Below are positions 24,485 to 32,120 of a DNA stretch of 41,995 nt, piece after piece. Within the stretch, counting starts at the first letter, position 1; each line of letters begins with the position of its first letter. The stretch is from Pseudomonadota bacterium. Lineage in GTDB: Bacteria > Pseudomonadota > Alphaproteobacteria > Rhizobiales > Devosiaceae. The position numbers and the translations under genes are program-made. The notes under the pieces were generated by a model. It was not told where the DNA came from, ran no database searches, and was given only the letters and a program-made list of their open reading frames with translations. The stretch lies in contig JAEWCE010000355.1 in NCBI GenBank assembly GCA_023390785.1, positions 1 through 41,995 on the forward strand. Reading direction: 5' to 3'.

Positions 24485-24955
24485 CTACTTGTAGAGACCC
24501 TGCCGCACATTGATGCCGTGCTCGAGCCAGGCCTTCATGGCCACGAGCATGCCGGCCCAGCCCTCCGTGTTGCGCTGCGACGCCGTGATGCCCTTGGGCG
24601 TCTCACCCCAGCCCTCTTCAGTGATCGTCACCAGCGTGCGCCCGTCCTCGAGGCCCTCGAAGACGATCGTCACCGTGTTGTCGTGCGGGGTGAAGCTTTG
24701 TCCCTCGGCCGAGTCGTCGCTGGCCCCCCAGGCCAGAACGACCTTCTTGTCGGCCACCACCTCGATCACCTTGACCGGGAAGGCGCCGGGAAAGTCGTGG
24801 AAATCCCACATCACCGTCGCGCCGCTTTCAAGGCGGCCCTTCGTTCCCGCGCCGGTGGCGAAGAATTTCGACAGCTTCGCCGGATCGACGACCGCCTCGA
24901 ACACCTCGTGCACCGGCTTGGCGATACGGCCGCTGACCGTCGTCTTGAGCGTCAT
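24485..24955 (-). CDS. SRPBCC (AHSA1-like) domain protein
   Basis: A 156-residue START/Bet v1-fold protein of the activator-of-Hsp90-ATPase-like group. It starts MTLKTTVSGRIAKPVHEVFE and shows the family landmarks VDPAKLSKFFATG, VMWDFHDFPGAFPVKV and the C-terminal EGWAGMLVAMKAWLEHG. These proteins form a hydrophobic cavity; ligands are mostly unknown. ATG 24955 has GAGGAG upstream, and the frame running further back crosses the operator. It is divergent from an ArsR regulator, a frequent bacterial pairing in which the regulator controls the SRPBCC gene. Confidence 0.9.
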   Translation of the reverse strand: MTLKTTVSGRIAKPVHEVFEAVVDPAKLSKFFATGAGTKGRLESGATVMWDFHDFPGAFPVKVIEVVADKKVVLAWGASDDSAEGQSFTPHDNTVTIVFEGLEDGRTLVTITEEGWGETPKGITASQRNTEGWAGMLVAMKAWLEHGINVRQGLYK

Positions 24956-24987
24956 GTTCAGTCTCCTCACTTGTGGCCGGACTCCAT

Positions 24988-25007
24988 ATGTTATATTTAT
25001 ATAACAT
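24988..25007. promoter_or_regulatory. Probable ArsR-family operator (perfect 9-2-9 palindrome)
   Basis: ATGTTATAT, two T, then ATATAACAT: a perfect inverted repeat in an otherwise GC-rich region, lying between the divergent SRPBCC and ArsR genes. Its right arm overlaps the ArsR start codon at 25006. The size and symmetry match operators of ArsR-family winged-helix dimers, so autoregulation plus control of the SRPBCC gene is likely. Confidence 0.7.
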
Positions 25008-25329
25008 GTCAACCGAGTCGGGTGAGGATCGGGTATTCAAGGCGCTGGCGGCGCCCATCCGCCGCCGTATCCTCGATCGTCTGAAGGACGATCCGCAGAC
25101 CACGGGCGGGTTGTGCGCCGGCTTTGCGGAGCTCGATCGCTGCACCGTCATGCAGCACCTCAAGATTCTGGAAGAGGCGGGCCTGGTCGTCCCCGTGCGC
25201 CGTGGACGGGAGCGCTGGAATCATCTCAACGCCCTGCCCATTCGCGACATCGCCGATCGCTGGATCGGCTCCTACGCCGCGTTGGCCGCCGAGAGGCTGG
25301 CGACACTGCGGAGCGAGCTCGAAAGCTGA
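25006..25329 (+). CDS. ArsR-family winged helix-turn-helix transcriptional regulator
   Basis: A 107-residue DNA-binding protein. The wHTH core covers about residues 8-85: VFKALAAPIRRRILDRL, a helix-turn-helix around CTVMQHLKILEEAGLV, and the wing VVPVRRGRERWNHL. No metal-binding CxC pair is visible, so it is the SRPBCC-linked subtype rather than an arsenic sensor. The start at 25006 has no Shine-Dalgarno and lies in the palindrome, so translation may be leaderless; in-frame alternatives are ATG 24988 and GTG 24973. Confidence 0.88.
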   Translation: MSTESGEDRVFKALAAPIRRRILDRLKDDPQTTGGLCAGFAELDRCTVMQHLKILEEAGLVVPVRRGRERWNHLNALPIRDIADRWIGSYAALAAERLATLRSELES

Positions 25330-25395
25330 TCAACCACTGGTGCAGGGCGCCGTTTCTGCTCTAAGACTTGGTGGTCACAATCAGTCCTTCGAGCC

Positions 25396-26217
25396 ATGGC
25401 CTCCACCACCTATGCTGGCCCCGACGCCGGCCTGCCGCCGCAGATGGCGCTTCACACCAATCGAGCCATCTTCACCGGGGCCTATGCACTGATCCCTCGC
25501 GGCGTGATGCGCGACATCGTCACCAGCGCGCTGCCGCATTGGCACCACACCCGCGCCTGGATCATCGCCCGGCCGCTGAGCGGCTTTGCCGAGACCTTCG
25601 CGCAGTACGTCGTGGAGGTGCTGCCCGGCGGTGGCAGCACGAGGCCCGAACCGGACGCCGGCGCCGAGGGCGTGCTGTTCGTGGTTGCCGGCCAGGCCCA
25701 CCTCAGCATCGACGGCAAGACGCATACGCTGCGCGCCGGCGGCTACGCCTACCTGCCCCCCGGCTGCAAGTGGACGCTTGCCAACAAGGGTGAGGCGCCG
25801 ATGCGCTTCCACTGGATCCGCAAATCCTACGAGGCCGTCGACGGCATCGATGCCCCCGAGCCCTTCGTCGCGAACGAACGGGACGTGCCGATCCGCTGGA
25901 TGCCGGGCACCAACGACACCTGGGGCACGACGCGCTTCGTCGAACCCGACGACCTGGCGCACGACATGCACGTCAATATCGTCACGCTGGAGCCTGGCGC
26001 CGTCATCCCGTTCGAGGAAACCCACGTCATGGAGCACGGTCTCTACGTGCTCGAGGGCAAGGCCGTCTATCGGCTCAACCGCGACTGGCACGAGGTCGAG
26101 GCCGGCGACTTCATGTGGCTGCGCGCCTTCTGCCCACAGGCCTGTTACGCCGGTCCCGAGCGTTTCCGCTACCTGCTGTACAAGGACGTCAACCGCCACC
26201 CCAAGCTGAAGTTATAG
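25396..26217 (+). CDS. allE: (S)-ureidoglycine aminohydrolase
   Basis: A 273-residue bicupin that converts S-ureidoglycine to S-ureidoglycolate and ammonia. N-terminal cupin about residues 30-140, C-terminal cupin about 190-265. The Mn(II) site is visible in the second cupin: Glu208, His210, His214 (E-x-H-x3-H) and Gln248, with the same spacing as in the plant enzyme. ATG 25396 opens MASTTYAGPDAGLPPQ, a typical family start, although the Shine-Dalgarno is weak. It precedes allA by 10 bases. Confidence 0.94.
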   Translation: MASTTYAGPDAGLPPQMALHTNRAIFTGAYALIPRGVMRDIVTSALPHWHHTRAWIIARPLSGFAETFAQYVVEVLPGGGSTRPEPDAGAEGVLFVVAGQAHLSIDGKTHTLRAGGYAYLPPGCKWTLANKGEAPMRFHWIRKSYEAVDGIDAPEPFVANERDVPIRWMPGTNDTWGTTRFVEPDDLAHDMHVNIVTLEPGAVIPFEETHVMEHGLYVLEGKAVYRLNRDWHEVEAGDFMWLRAFCPQACYAGPERFRYLLYKDVNRHPKLKL

Positions 26218-26227
26218 CGGCCGCGCA

Positions 26228-26719
26228 ATGCAGATACTCACGACAGAGCCGCTCATCCGCGATGAATTTGCCCCCTTCGGCCAAGTGATCGAAAAGGCAG
26301 GCGCTCACCACTATCCCATTAACGCCGGCAATTGCGAACGTTACCACGACCTCGCCAAGGTGGAGCTCGCGGGTGTGCATGCCCGCTCGCTGATTTCGCT
26401 GCTGCACTCGCGCGGCGTGGAACTGCCCCACGCCTTCACTCTGGTCGAGCGCCATCCGCTCGGCAGCCAGGCGTTCTATCCGCTGTCGGGGCGCCCCTTC
26501 CTTGTGATCGTCGCCCCCGACGAGTCCGGCACGCCCGGCCGGCCCCGCGCCTTCCTCGCCGGCCCGGGCCAGGGCATCAACCTTGCCATCAACACCTGGC
26601 ACGGCGTCCTCACCCCGATCGGGCCGGAGGCCGATTTCCTCTGCGTCGATCGTGGCGGCGAGGGCAATAATCTCGAGGAATATCACTATCCTGAGCCCTG
26701 GACCGTGCTCGCTGCGTAA
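26228..26719 (+). CDS. allA: Ureidoglycolate lyase
   Basis: A 163-residue cupin-like enzyme that splits S-ureidoglycolate to glyoxylate and urea. Family features: LIRDEFAPFGQVIE near the start, LVERHPLGSQAFYPL (about 75-89) and the GINLAINTWHGVL segment (about 116-128) lining the active site. No signal peptide. It is co-transcribed with allE. The glyoxylate would be removed by malate synthase G, encoded at the far end of the divergent purine operon. No urease genes are seen in the window, so the fate of urea is not shown here. Confidence 0.94.
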   Translation: MQILTTEPLIRDEFAPFGQVIEKAGAHHYPINAGNCERYHDLAKVELAGVHARSLISLLHSRGVELPHAFTLVERHPLGSQAFYPLSGRPFLVIVAPDESGTPGRPRAFLAGPGQGINLAINTWHGVLTPIGPEADFLCVDRGGEGNNLEEYHYPEPWTVLAA

Positions 26720-26756
26720 CGGTCTTACGTCCTCCACATTCGCGCCACACACTTCT

Positions 26757-26771
26757 TCCGCATATTGCGGA
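26757..26771 (+). other. Small hairpin overlapping a Shine-Dalgarno
   Basis: TCCGCA-tat-TGCGGA forms a 6-bp stem with a 3-base loop. Its right arm runs into the GGAGG (26769-26773) that serves the YbaY-META gene. It could partly hide the ribosome site in the mRNA. Short stems like this also arise by chance. Confidence 0.3.
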
Positions 26772-26783
26772 GGATTTTGAGAA

Positions 26784-27548
26784 ATGCGCGTTTCAATCGC
26801 CGTTCTACTTACCGGCTTGCTTCTCGCCACGCCGGCCTTGGCGGCCCGGATCGACCTGAACGGTCAGGTCACCTACCATGAGCGCATCGCCCTGCCGGAC
26901 ACCGCGACGCTCGAGATTCAGCTCGTCGACCAGACCCTGCCGAGCCTGCCGCCGCGGCTCGACATCAAGGCTCCGATCGGCCACGGTCAGGTGCCGCTGA
27001 GCTTCACCCTCAATTTCGACGATGCCATCATCATTCCGACGCACGAGTACGCGCTCATTGCCTCGATCGGCGTCGACAGCGGCCTGCTGTTCCGCAATTT
27101 CCAGCCCTATCGCGTCAATCCGCTTACCCCCGAGCAGCCGGTAGTCATCGTGACCAATCTGGTCGGCCAGGTGGTGAAACCCGGCGCCAGCAGCACCGAG
27201 CCGACCGAACCCCCGCAGCCGGCCATCCTCGATAGCGTCTGGACTGCAATAAGCATCGGCGATGCCGCAGTGCTGGCTCGCACCCGGCCGACCCTTACCA
27301 TCGGCCCTGATATGCGCGCCGGTGGCTCCGGAGGCTGCAACTCCTGGTTCGCCCCCGCCGCACTCGACGGAGAGACGCTGCATCTGGGCACCATCACCAC
27401 CACGCTGAAGGCCTGCGGCCAGGCAATCAACCTGCAGGAGGACGCCTTCAAGACCGGGCTCGCCGCCGCTGCCTCTTGGCAGGTCGACAAGGATCGGCTC
27501 ACTCTGTTCGGCGCCGATGGCCAACCTCTGATGGTGTTCGAACGCTGA
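26784..27548 (+). CDS. Periplasmic YbaY-like / META (HslJ) domain protein
   Basis: A 254-residue exported protein. A Sec signal peptide (MRVSIAVLLTGLLLATPALA, cut before A-R-I) lacks a lipobox cysteine. Residues about 22-125 match the YbaY/YscW lipoprotein type: LNGQVTYHERIALPDTATLEIQL. A proline-rich linker (about 135-148) leads to a META/HslJ domain (about 150-254) with the paired cysteines of SGGCNSWF and TLKACGQ, then LTLFGADGQPLMVFER. META domains are tied to stress and heat-shock survival and to covering envelope defects. TGA at 27546-27548 shares a base with the next gene's ATG, linking it to a deaminase. Confidence 0.82.
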   Translation: MRVSIAVLLTGLLLATPALAARIDLNGQVTYHERIALPDTATLEIQLVDQTLPSLPPRLDIKAPIGHGQVPLSFTLNFDDAIIIPTHEYALIASIGVDSGLLFRNFQPYRVNPLTPEQPVVIVTNLVGQVVKPGASSTEPTEPPQPAILDSVWTAISIGDAAVLARTRPTLTIGPDMRAGGSGGCNSWFAPAALDGETLHLGTITTTLKACGQAINLQEDAFKTGLAAAASWQVDKDRLTLFGADGQPLMVFER

Positions 27549-28171
27549 TGGATACGCCCCGCCTGCTCTCTCGCCTGCTCGACGTCATCGAGTTCGACCT
27601 CGCGCCGCTCAGTGCCACACGCATCCGTGAGGGCGACAAGATTTTCGGCGGCGCGATCCTGCGCAAGGACGACCTGTCGTTGATCGTCGCCGAGACCAAC
27701 AACGAGACGGCCAATCCCCTGTGGCACGGTGAAATGCACGCCATCAAGCGCTTCTTCGAGCTGCCGGCAGACAGCCGCCCGGCAGCTAAGGATTGCCTGT
27801 TCCTCGCCACGCACGAACCCTGCTCGCTCTGCCTTAGCGGCATCACGTGGTCGGGCTTTGACAATTTCTATTATCTGTTCTCGTACGAAGACACGCGTGA
27901 CACCTTCGATATTCCGCACGACATCCGCATCCTGCGCGAGGTGTACGCCGTCCCCGACCCCGACCGTGACGCGCCCGCACCGGGGCGCGATTACTACAAC
28001 CGGCACAACGCCTTTTTCACCAGCCACGACATCACCCGGATGATCGCCGGCCTCGATCGCTCCAGTAAGGAACGGCTGGTGGGCCGTGTCGACGACCTCA
28101 CCGCGCTCTATAGCGACCTGTCGGCCACCTACCAGCGCGACAAGGGCAAAAGGGGCATCCCCCTCGCCTGA
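27548..28171 (+). CDS. Nucleoside/cytidine deaminase-family zinc hydrolase
   Basis: A 207-residue CDA-fold protein. The zinc site is His60-Gly-Glu62 (WHGEMHAI) with Cys92 and Cys95 (HEPCSLCLSG); Glu62 would be the proton shuttle. H-x-E instead of H-A-E leaves a glycine in the middle, which occurs in nucleoside deaminases. The C-terminal 90 residues, with many acidic and arginine residues and ending KGKRGIPLA, extend beyond the standard core. ATG 27548 overlaps the stop of the YbaY-META gene (TGATG). Close to purine genes it might act on a purine base or nucleoside, but tRNA or cytosine is not excluded. Confidence 0.8.
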   Translation: MDTPRLLSRLLDVIEFDLAPLSATRIREGDKIFGGAILRKDDLSLIVAETNNETANPLWHGEMHAIKRFFELPADSRPAAKDCLFLATHEPCSLCLSGITWSGFDNFYYLFSYEDTRDTFDIPHDIRILREVYAVPDPDRDAPAPGRDYYNRHNAFFTSHDITRMIAGLDRSSKERLVGRVDDLTALYSDLSATYQRDKGKRGIPLA

Positions 28172-28190
28172 CCCTCGGCAGGAATTAGAT

Positions 28191-28751
28191 TTGCGCCGTC
28201 TGATATATTCGATCGCTGTCTCGCTCGATGGCTACATAAACGACCCCGAGGGCAACCTCGGCTGGGTGCCGGTCGACGAGGAATATCACCGCTTCGCCAA
28301 CCAGCAGCAGCAAGAAGCCAGTCTCAGCGTCTACGGCACCCGCATGTGGCAGACCATGCGGTATTGGGCCGACGATCTGCCGGCGGAGTCGCCCGATTAC
28401 ATGCGCGACTTCGCCCGCATCTGGCAGCCTGCCGACAAGCTCGTTGCCTCGCGCAGCTTGCGCCAGGCGGACATGGCCGCGGGCGCCAGGCTGTTCGATG
28501 GGCACATCGTCGCCGAAATCGGCCGCTTGAAGCAGGAGCCGGGCGGCCCGATCAACGTGTCGGGCGGCACCCTAGCCTCCAGCCTGGTCGGGGCCGGGCT
28601 GGTCGACGAAATCCAGCCCTTCATCGTGCCGGCAATACTCGGCGGTGGAACACCATTTCTGGGCGCCAGCGCCGCTAGCCGCTACCGGCTGGTCGAAACC
28701 CGGCGCTTCGCCAACGGCATGGTCTTCTTGCGCTGCGAAAAGGCCGGGTGA
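28191..28751 (+). CDS. RibD C-terminal/dihydrofolate reductase-like protein
   Basis: A 186-residue Rossmann-type reductase. It has the opening RLIYSIAVSLDGYINDPEG (residues 3-20), YGTRMWQTM (about 46), GGPINVSGGTLASSLVGAGLVDE and PAILGGGTPFL, as in RibD C-terminal or YwjB-like proteins. NADPH use is likely; the substrate is not known. The best start is a TTG at 28191 with AGGA seven bases upstream; no ATG exists until well inside the domain. It follows the deaminase by 19 bases, so the two are probably co-transcribed. A deaminase plus RibD-type reductase combination recalls riboflavin chemistry, though neither is a classical RibD. Confidence 0.78.
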   Translation: MRRLIYSIAVSLDGYINDPEGNLGWVPVDEEYHRFANQQQQEASLSVYGTRMWQTMRYWADDLPAESPDYMRDFARIWQPADKLVASRSLRQADMAAGARLFDGHIVAEIGRLKQEPGGPINVSGGTLASSLVGAGLVDEIQPFIVPAILGGGTPFLGASAASRYRLVETRRFANGMVFLRCEKAG

Positions 28752-28830
28752 GCCCTCCGGAACGCGGTGCTTGCCCGCCATATATCGGCCAGTATAGCTT
28801 CCCGATAAGGGGCCACGACGGGAGGATCGG

Positions 28831-30324
28831 ATGATCTATGACAGGCTGGTTGCCGCCGCCGAGGGGGCACCATCGACGAGCGGTCTGCGTCAGGGCGAAG
28901 GGTTCGTCCCCTATCGCAAGGTCGTTGACCGCTCGGCCCACATCGCTAGCGGCCTAATCGTTCGCGGCATAGCGAAGGGCACCCCCGTAGGGCTGCTGAT
29001 GGTCAACGGACCCGAATTGCTGACCTTGGCCTACGCAATTTTCGCCGCCGGCGCGGTGGTGGTGCCGCTCAATGCCCAGGCGCCGCGGCAGGAGCTGGCG
29101 GCGACGGCGCGTAAGGCGCATGTCGCGGCCGTCATCGCCTCCCTGCCCTATGCCGAGGTCGCCGAAACCCTGACTGCCGACCTCGCAGGACCGAAAGATC
29201 TTCCGCTCTTTCTGGCCGGTGGCACGGACGACAATTCTGTCGCCGCGCTGGAGCGCTATTCCATCGGCAACCTGCCCAGGCTTGGGCCCGACGATGCGGC
29301 GCTTTACATGTTCTCCTCCGGTTCCACCGGCATCCCCAAGGTCGTGCCGCACACGCACGGCGAATTGGACATCGACATGCAGGGGGCTATCGAACGCGGC
29401 CGCCACCGCCCCGACGACACCATGATCAATATGATGCCGGGAAGCCATGCGATGGGCTTTTTGAGTGCGACCCAGGTCGCCGCGAGCGGGGCCTCCACTC
29501 TCTATTGGCACGATCCGCAGCCCTTCATGCTGTCGAAGGGGCGCTTCGCGCGCGCCATCGAGCAGGGTGGCATCACTATCCTTATGGGTGTGCCGTTCAT
29601 GTTCGACGCCCTGGCCGGCCTCAAGGACGACGTGGACTTCACACGCCTGCGCCTGGCCCAGTCGGCGGGCGTGGCGCTCCGCAAGGAGACCTACGACCGC
29701 TTCCTCGACCGCTTCGGCATCAGGCTCGCTCAGGCTTACGGCTCCACCGAATGCCTCAGCATCGCGATAAACGAGGGCGACGATCCCGGGATTCCCTGGG
29801 ATTCGGTCGGCGCCCCGGCCCCCCGCCTTACCCTCGAGATCGAGCCGGTCGAAAATCCGTTCGGGCCGGAATGCGGCGAGATCGTCGTCAGTTCGCCGGC
29901 CATCACCAAGGGCTATCTCGACGCGCCCGAAGTCAACGCCCGCACGTTGCGCAATGGCAAGTTCTACACCGGCGACCTCGGCATCCAGTCGAAAGAGGGC
30001 TACGTCACCATTAAGGGACGCAGTAAGCTGATCATCGAAGTGGCCGGCCACAAGGTCGACCCGTTCGAGATCGAGGAGGTGCTCGGTACCCACCCCGCCG
30101 TTGCCGAGGCCGTTGTCGTGGGCATTCCCGATGCCCGCACCGGCGAACAGCGGCTCAAGGCCGTGATCGTCCGCGCCGCCGAGGAAACCCCCGATGTGCT
30201 GATCCGCTATTGCCGCGAGCGGCTGGCGTCACAAAAAGTGCCGTCTGTCGTCGAATTCCGCGACGAGATTCCGAAGAGTGCCACCGGAAAAATTCTGCGC
30301 GGCAAACTGATGGAAGCAGTTTAG
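28831..30324 (+). CDS. Acyl-AMP ligase / acyl-CoA synthetase (ANL family)
   Basis: A 497-residue adenylate-forming enzyme. It carries the P-loop SSGSTGIPK (residues 162-170), YGSTE (about 306-310), YTGDLG (about 376-381) and the C-terminal PKSATGKILRGKLM with the catalytic Lys487. It is a class I acid:CoA/thiol ligase that could load an acyl or amino-acyl group onto CoA or a carrier protein. ATG 28831 has GGGAGG upstream. It ends by overlapping the stop of a separate carrier protein on the other strand. With that protein and the acyltransferase at 30687 it forms a small biosynthetic set; substrate unknown. Confidence 0.88.
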   Translation: MIYDRLVAAAEGAPSTSGLRQGEGFVPYRKVVDRSAHIASGLIVRGIAKGTPVGLLMVNGPELLTLAYAIFAAGAVVVPLNAQAPRQELAATARKAHVAAVIASLPYAEVAETLTADLAGPKDLPLFLAGGTDDNSVAALERYSIGNLPRLGPDDAALYMFSSGSTGIPKVVPHTHGELDIDMQGAIERGRHRPDDTMINMMPGSHAMGFLSATQVAASGASTLYWHDPQPFMLSKGRFARAIEQGGITILMGVPFMFDALAGLKDDVDFTRLRLAQSAGVALRKETYDRFLDRFGIRLAQAYGSTECLSIAINEGDDPGIPWDSVGAPAPRLTLEIEPVENPFGPECGEIVVSSPAITKGYLDAPEVNARTLRNGKFYTGDLGIQSKEGYVTIKGRSKLIIEVAGHKVDPFEIEEVLGTHPAVAEAVVVGIPDARTGEQRLKAVIVRAAEETPDVLIRYCRERLASQKVPSVVEFRDEIPKSATGKILRGKLMEAV

Positions 30325-30599
30325 GCCGTGACCGCGCTGGCGGCCGGGTTCGCACTCCGGCCGAGCCGCCGTTCGACATACGAAATCAGCGTTGCCGGCG
30401 ATTCGAACAGGTCGGCGCCGATATCGCTGTCAGGAATGCGGATGGCGAAGCGTTCTTCGAGGAATTGGATCAGCCCGACGAGATTGATCGAATCGAGCAG
30501 CCCGGTCTCCAGCAGCCCGGTGTCGCGTTCGACCTTCAGCTGTGATGCGGCCGCCACGCCCCGGATATGGTCGAGGATTGACTGTTCGACCTCGTTCAT
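30321..30599 (-). CDS. Free-standing acyl/peptidyl carrier protein
   Basis: A 92-residue helical protein with the 4'-phosphopantetheine attachment motif LLDSINLV, modified serine Ser37. N-terminal VEQSILDHIRG and LVGLIQFLEERFAIRIPD match the helices of the ACP/PCP fold. The last roughly 15 residues (after RRLGRSANP) are an alanine-rich tail. GGGAG lies eight bases before the ATG. It is not the fatty-acid ACP, which is usually acidic with DSLD. The gene sits between the ligase (convergent, four-base overlap) and the acyltransferase (divergent). Confidence 0.85.
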   Translation of the reverse strand: MNEVEQSILDHIRGVAAASQLKVERDTGLLETGLLDSINLVGLIQFLEERFAIRIPDSDIGADLFESPATLISYVERRLGRSANPAASAVTA

Positions 30600-30686
30600 C
30601 GTTCAACTCCCACAGGCAAATACAGCTTTATACTAGCCAACCTCGCAGCGGGCGGGAATGCTCCTTGGTTGGAACAGGCAGGATAA
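30600..30686. promoter_or_regulatory. Divergent promoter region, carrier protein / acyltransferase
   Basis: These 87 bases separate the minus-strand carrier protein from the plus-strand acyltransferase. AT-rich sequence near 30620-30635 (ACAGCTTTATACTAG) could hold a -10. Shared control of the two genes is likely because they are divergent over a short gap. Confidence 0.4.
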
Positions 30687-32030
30687 ATGGCGCTTTCAGT
30701 CGAAAATCTCGTCGAAACCCGGCCCGTTGGCGAGCAGGAACGGATCTTCCACTACCTGCACATGCTCGGCGGACTGGTCGCCTCGGGTGCCATGCAGGTG
30801 CGCGGGCCGCTGACGCCGGAACTGCTGCAAAGGGCCTTCGACTGGCTGCAGAAGCGGCATCCGATCCTCAATTCCCATATTCGCTACCAGGGCATGGCCT
30901 ACCGGTCCGTGCCCCCCTTCGTCTATCCAGTGCCCTGGTTCGACACTCGCGGTACTGCCCGGATTCCCGTCCGCGTCGTGACCGATCCCAATCCCGAGGC
31001 CTGGCGGGACGTGTTGGCCGAGGAGAACCGGACCCCAATCCCGGTCGACAAGGCGAAGCTGCCGCGCATCCGCGTGGTCCTGGTCCGCACCCATGAGGGC
31101 GCCGAAATCAGTCATCTGGTCTCCACTATGGATCATTGCATCGCCGATGCGCAGGCCGGCATGATGCTCAACGACGAATTGTTCCGCTACCTGGCCGATC
31201 CTGCCGCGATGGAGGCCCTGCCGCCTGTGCAACTGGGTTTGCCACCGTCACTCGAGAGCGGCCTTCCGAAAAAGCCCGATAGCGGCAAGAAACCCTACGT
31301 TCCAGCCGTGCGCTTTCCCAAGACCGAAGTACCGAACCCCGAACGCGCCAGCCGGTCGGTATCGCGGCAGATCGGCGCCAATGTCGGCGAGGCCATCCGC
31401 GCGGCGGTCAGGGCCCACCGCACCACCATGCACGGCGCCATCGGAGCAGCATTCCTCGCAGCCACGCGCGAGAAATTCGGCATGGACGAGATGACGGTGC
31501 TGTCCACCGTCGAATTGCGCCGGATGATGAAGCCGGCCCTGCCGGTCACGGCCTTCGGCTGCTACATCGATATCCTTCGCACCCACCACGACCTCAAGGA
31601 CGATTTCTGGGCCATGGCGAGGGATCTGTCGTTCAAGCTGATTTCGGCCATTGCCCGGGACCAGGAATCGGCCTCGGTGATGAAACTCGCCACCTGGGAT
31701 GTCTACAAGCACGAAACCATCCCAACCATAACGCATCGACGGCGTATTGACGGCATCGCCATCACCACGGCGGGAGAAAGCAACTTCCGTGGCGAGTATG
31801 GCGCCTTCCGCCTCGAGGGGGTCAGCGAATCGGTGTCGATCGATATGTTTGGGCCATCCCTATTCATAGTCACCACCGAGCAGGGTGGCGGCATCGACCT
31901 CCATGTCGGCTACGCGGCCGATGCCCTCTCGAAGGCAGACGCGGACGACATCACCGATCGCGCCGTTGCAGCGCTCGTCGGGGCGGCAGAACCGGTGCAT
32001 CCGGTGGGTGCCGGAGCCGGCGTCAAATAA
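30687..32030 (+). CDS. Condensation-domain / Pap-like (BAHD-type) acyltransferase
   Basis: A 447-residue CoA-dependent-acyltransferase-fold protein. The catalytic motif is H150-C-I-A-D154 (DHCIADAQAG); the early HPILNSHIRY (about 56-65) and VLSTVELRRMM (about 271) match condensation/PapA5 relatives. Position equivalent to DFGWG of NRPS C-domains reads NFRGEYG, closer to Pap-type O-acyltransferases that move acyl chains from a carrier protein to an alcohol or amine. Probably uses the carrier protein encoded just upstream on the other strand. Its last eight bases overlap the end of a minus-strand small frame. The product is unknown. Confidence 0.78.
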   Translation: MALSVENLVETRPVGEQERIFHYLHMLGGLVASGAMQVRGPLTPELLQRAFDWLQKRHPILNSHIRYQGMAYRSVPPFVYPVPWFDTRGTARIPVRVVTDPNPEAWRDVLAEENRTPIPVDKAKLPRIRVVLVRTHEGAEISHLVSTMDHCIADAQAGMMLNDELFRYLADPAAMEALPPVQLGLPPSLESGLPKKPDSGKKPYVPAVRFPKTEVPNPERASRSVSRQIGANVGEAIRAAVRAHRTTMHGAIGAAFLAATREKFGMDEMTVLSTVELRRMMKPALPVTAFGCYIDILRTHHDLKDDFWAMARDLSFKLISAIARDQESASVMKLATWDVYKHETIPTITHRRRIDGIAITTAGESNFRGEYGAFRLEGVSESVSIDMFGPSLFIVTTEQGGGIDLHVGYAADALSKADADDITDRAVAALVGAAEPVHPVGAGAGVK

Positions 32031-32103
32031 GGATGCTGGCCGCGCCCAGCGCCACCACAAGCAGCACCGCTGCCAACAAGATCAGGAGTTGCAGGGGCGT
32101 CAT
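32023..32103 (-). CDS. Possible 26-residue hydrophobic peptide
   Basis: ATG 32103 to TGA 32023 encodes MTPLQLLILLAAVLLVVAL plus a short tail: a single hydrophobic helix. It lies 17 bases after the stop of a 39-residue secreted peptide on the same strand and overlaps the 3' end of the acyltransferase gene. No Shine-Dalgarno is visible, so translation would depend on coupling to the upstream gene. It may be spurious. Confidence 0.35.
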   Translation of the reverse strand: MTPLQLLILLAAVLLVVALGAASILI

Positions 32104-32120
32104 CGTCGCGCGGGCGTTTC

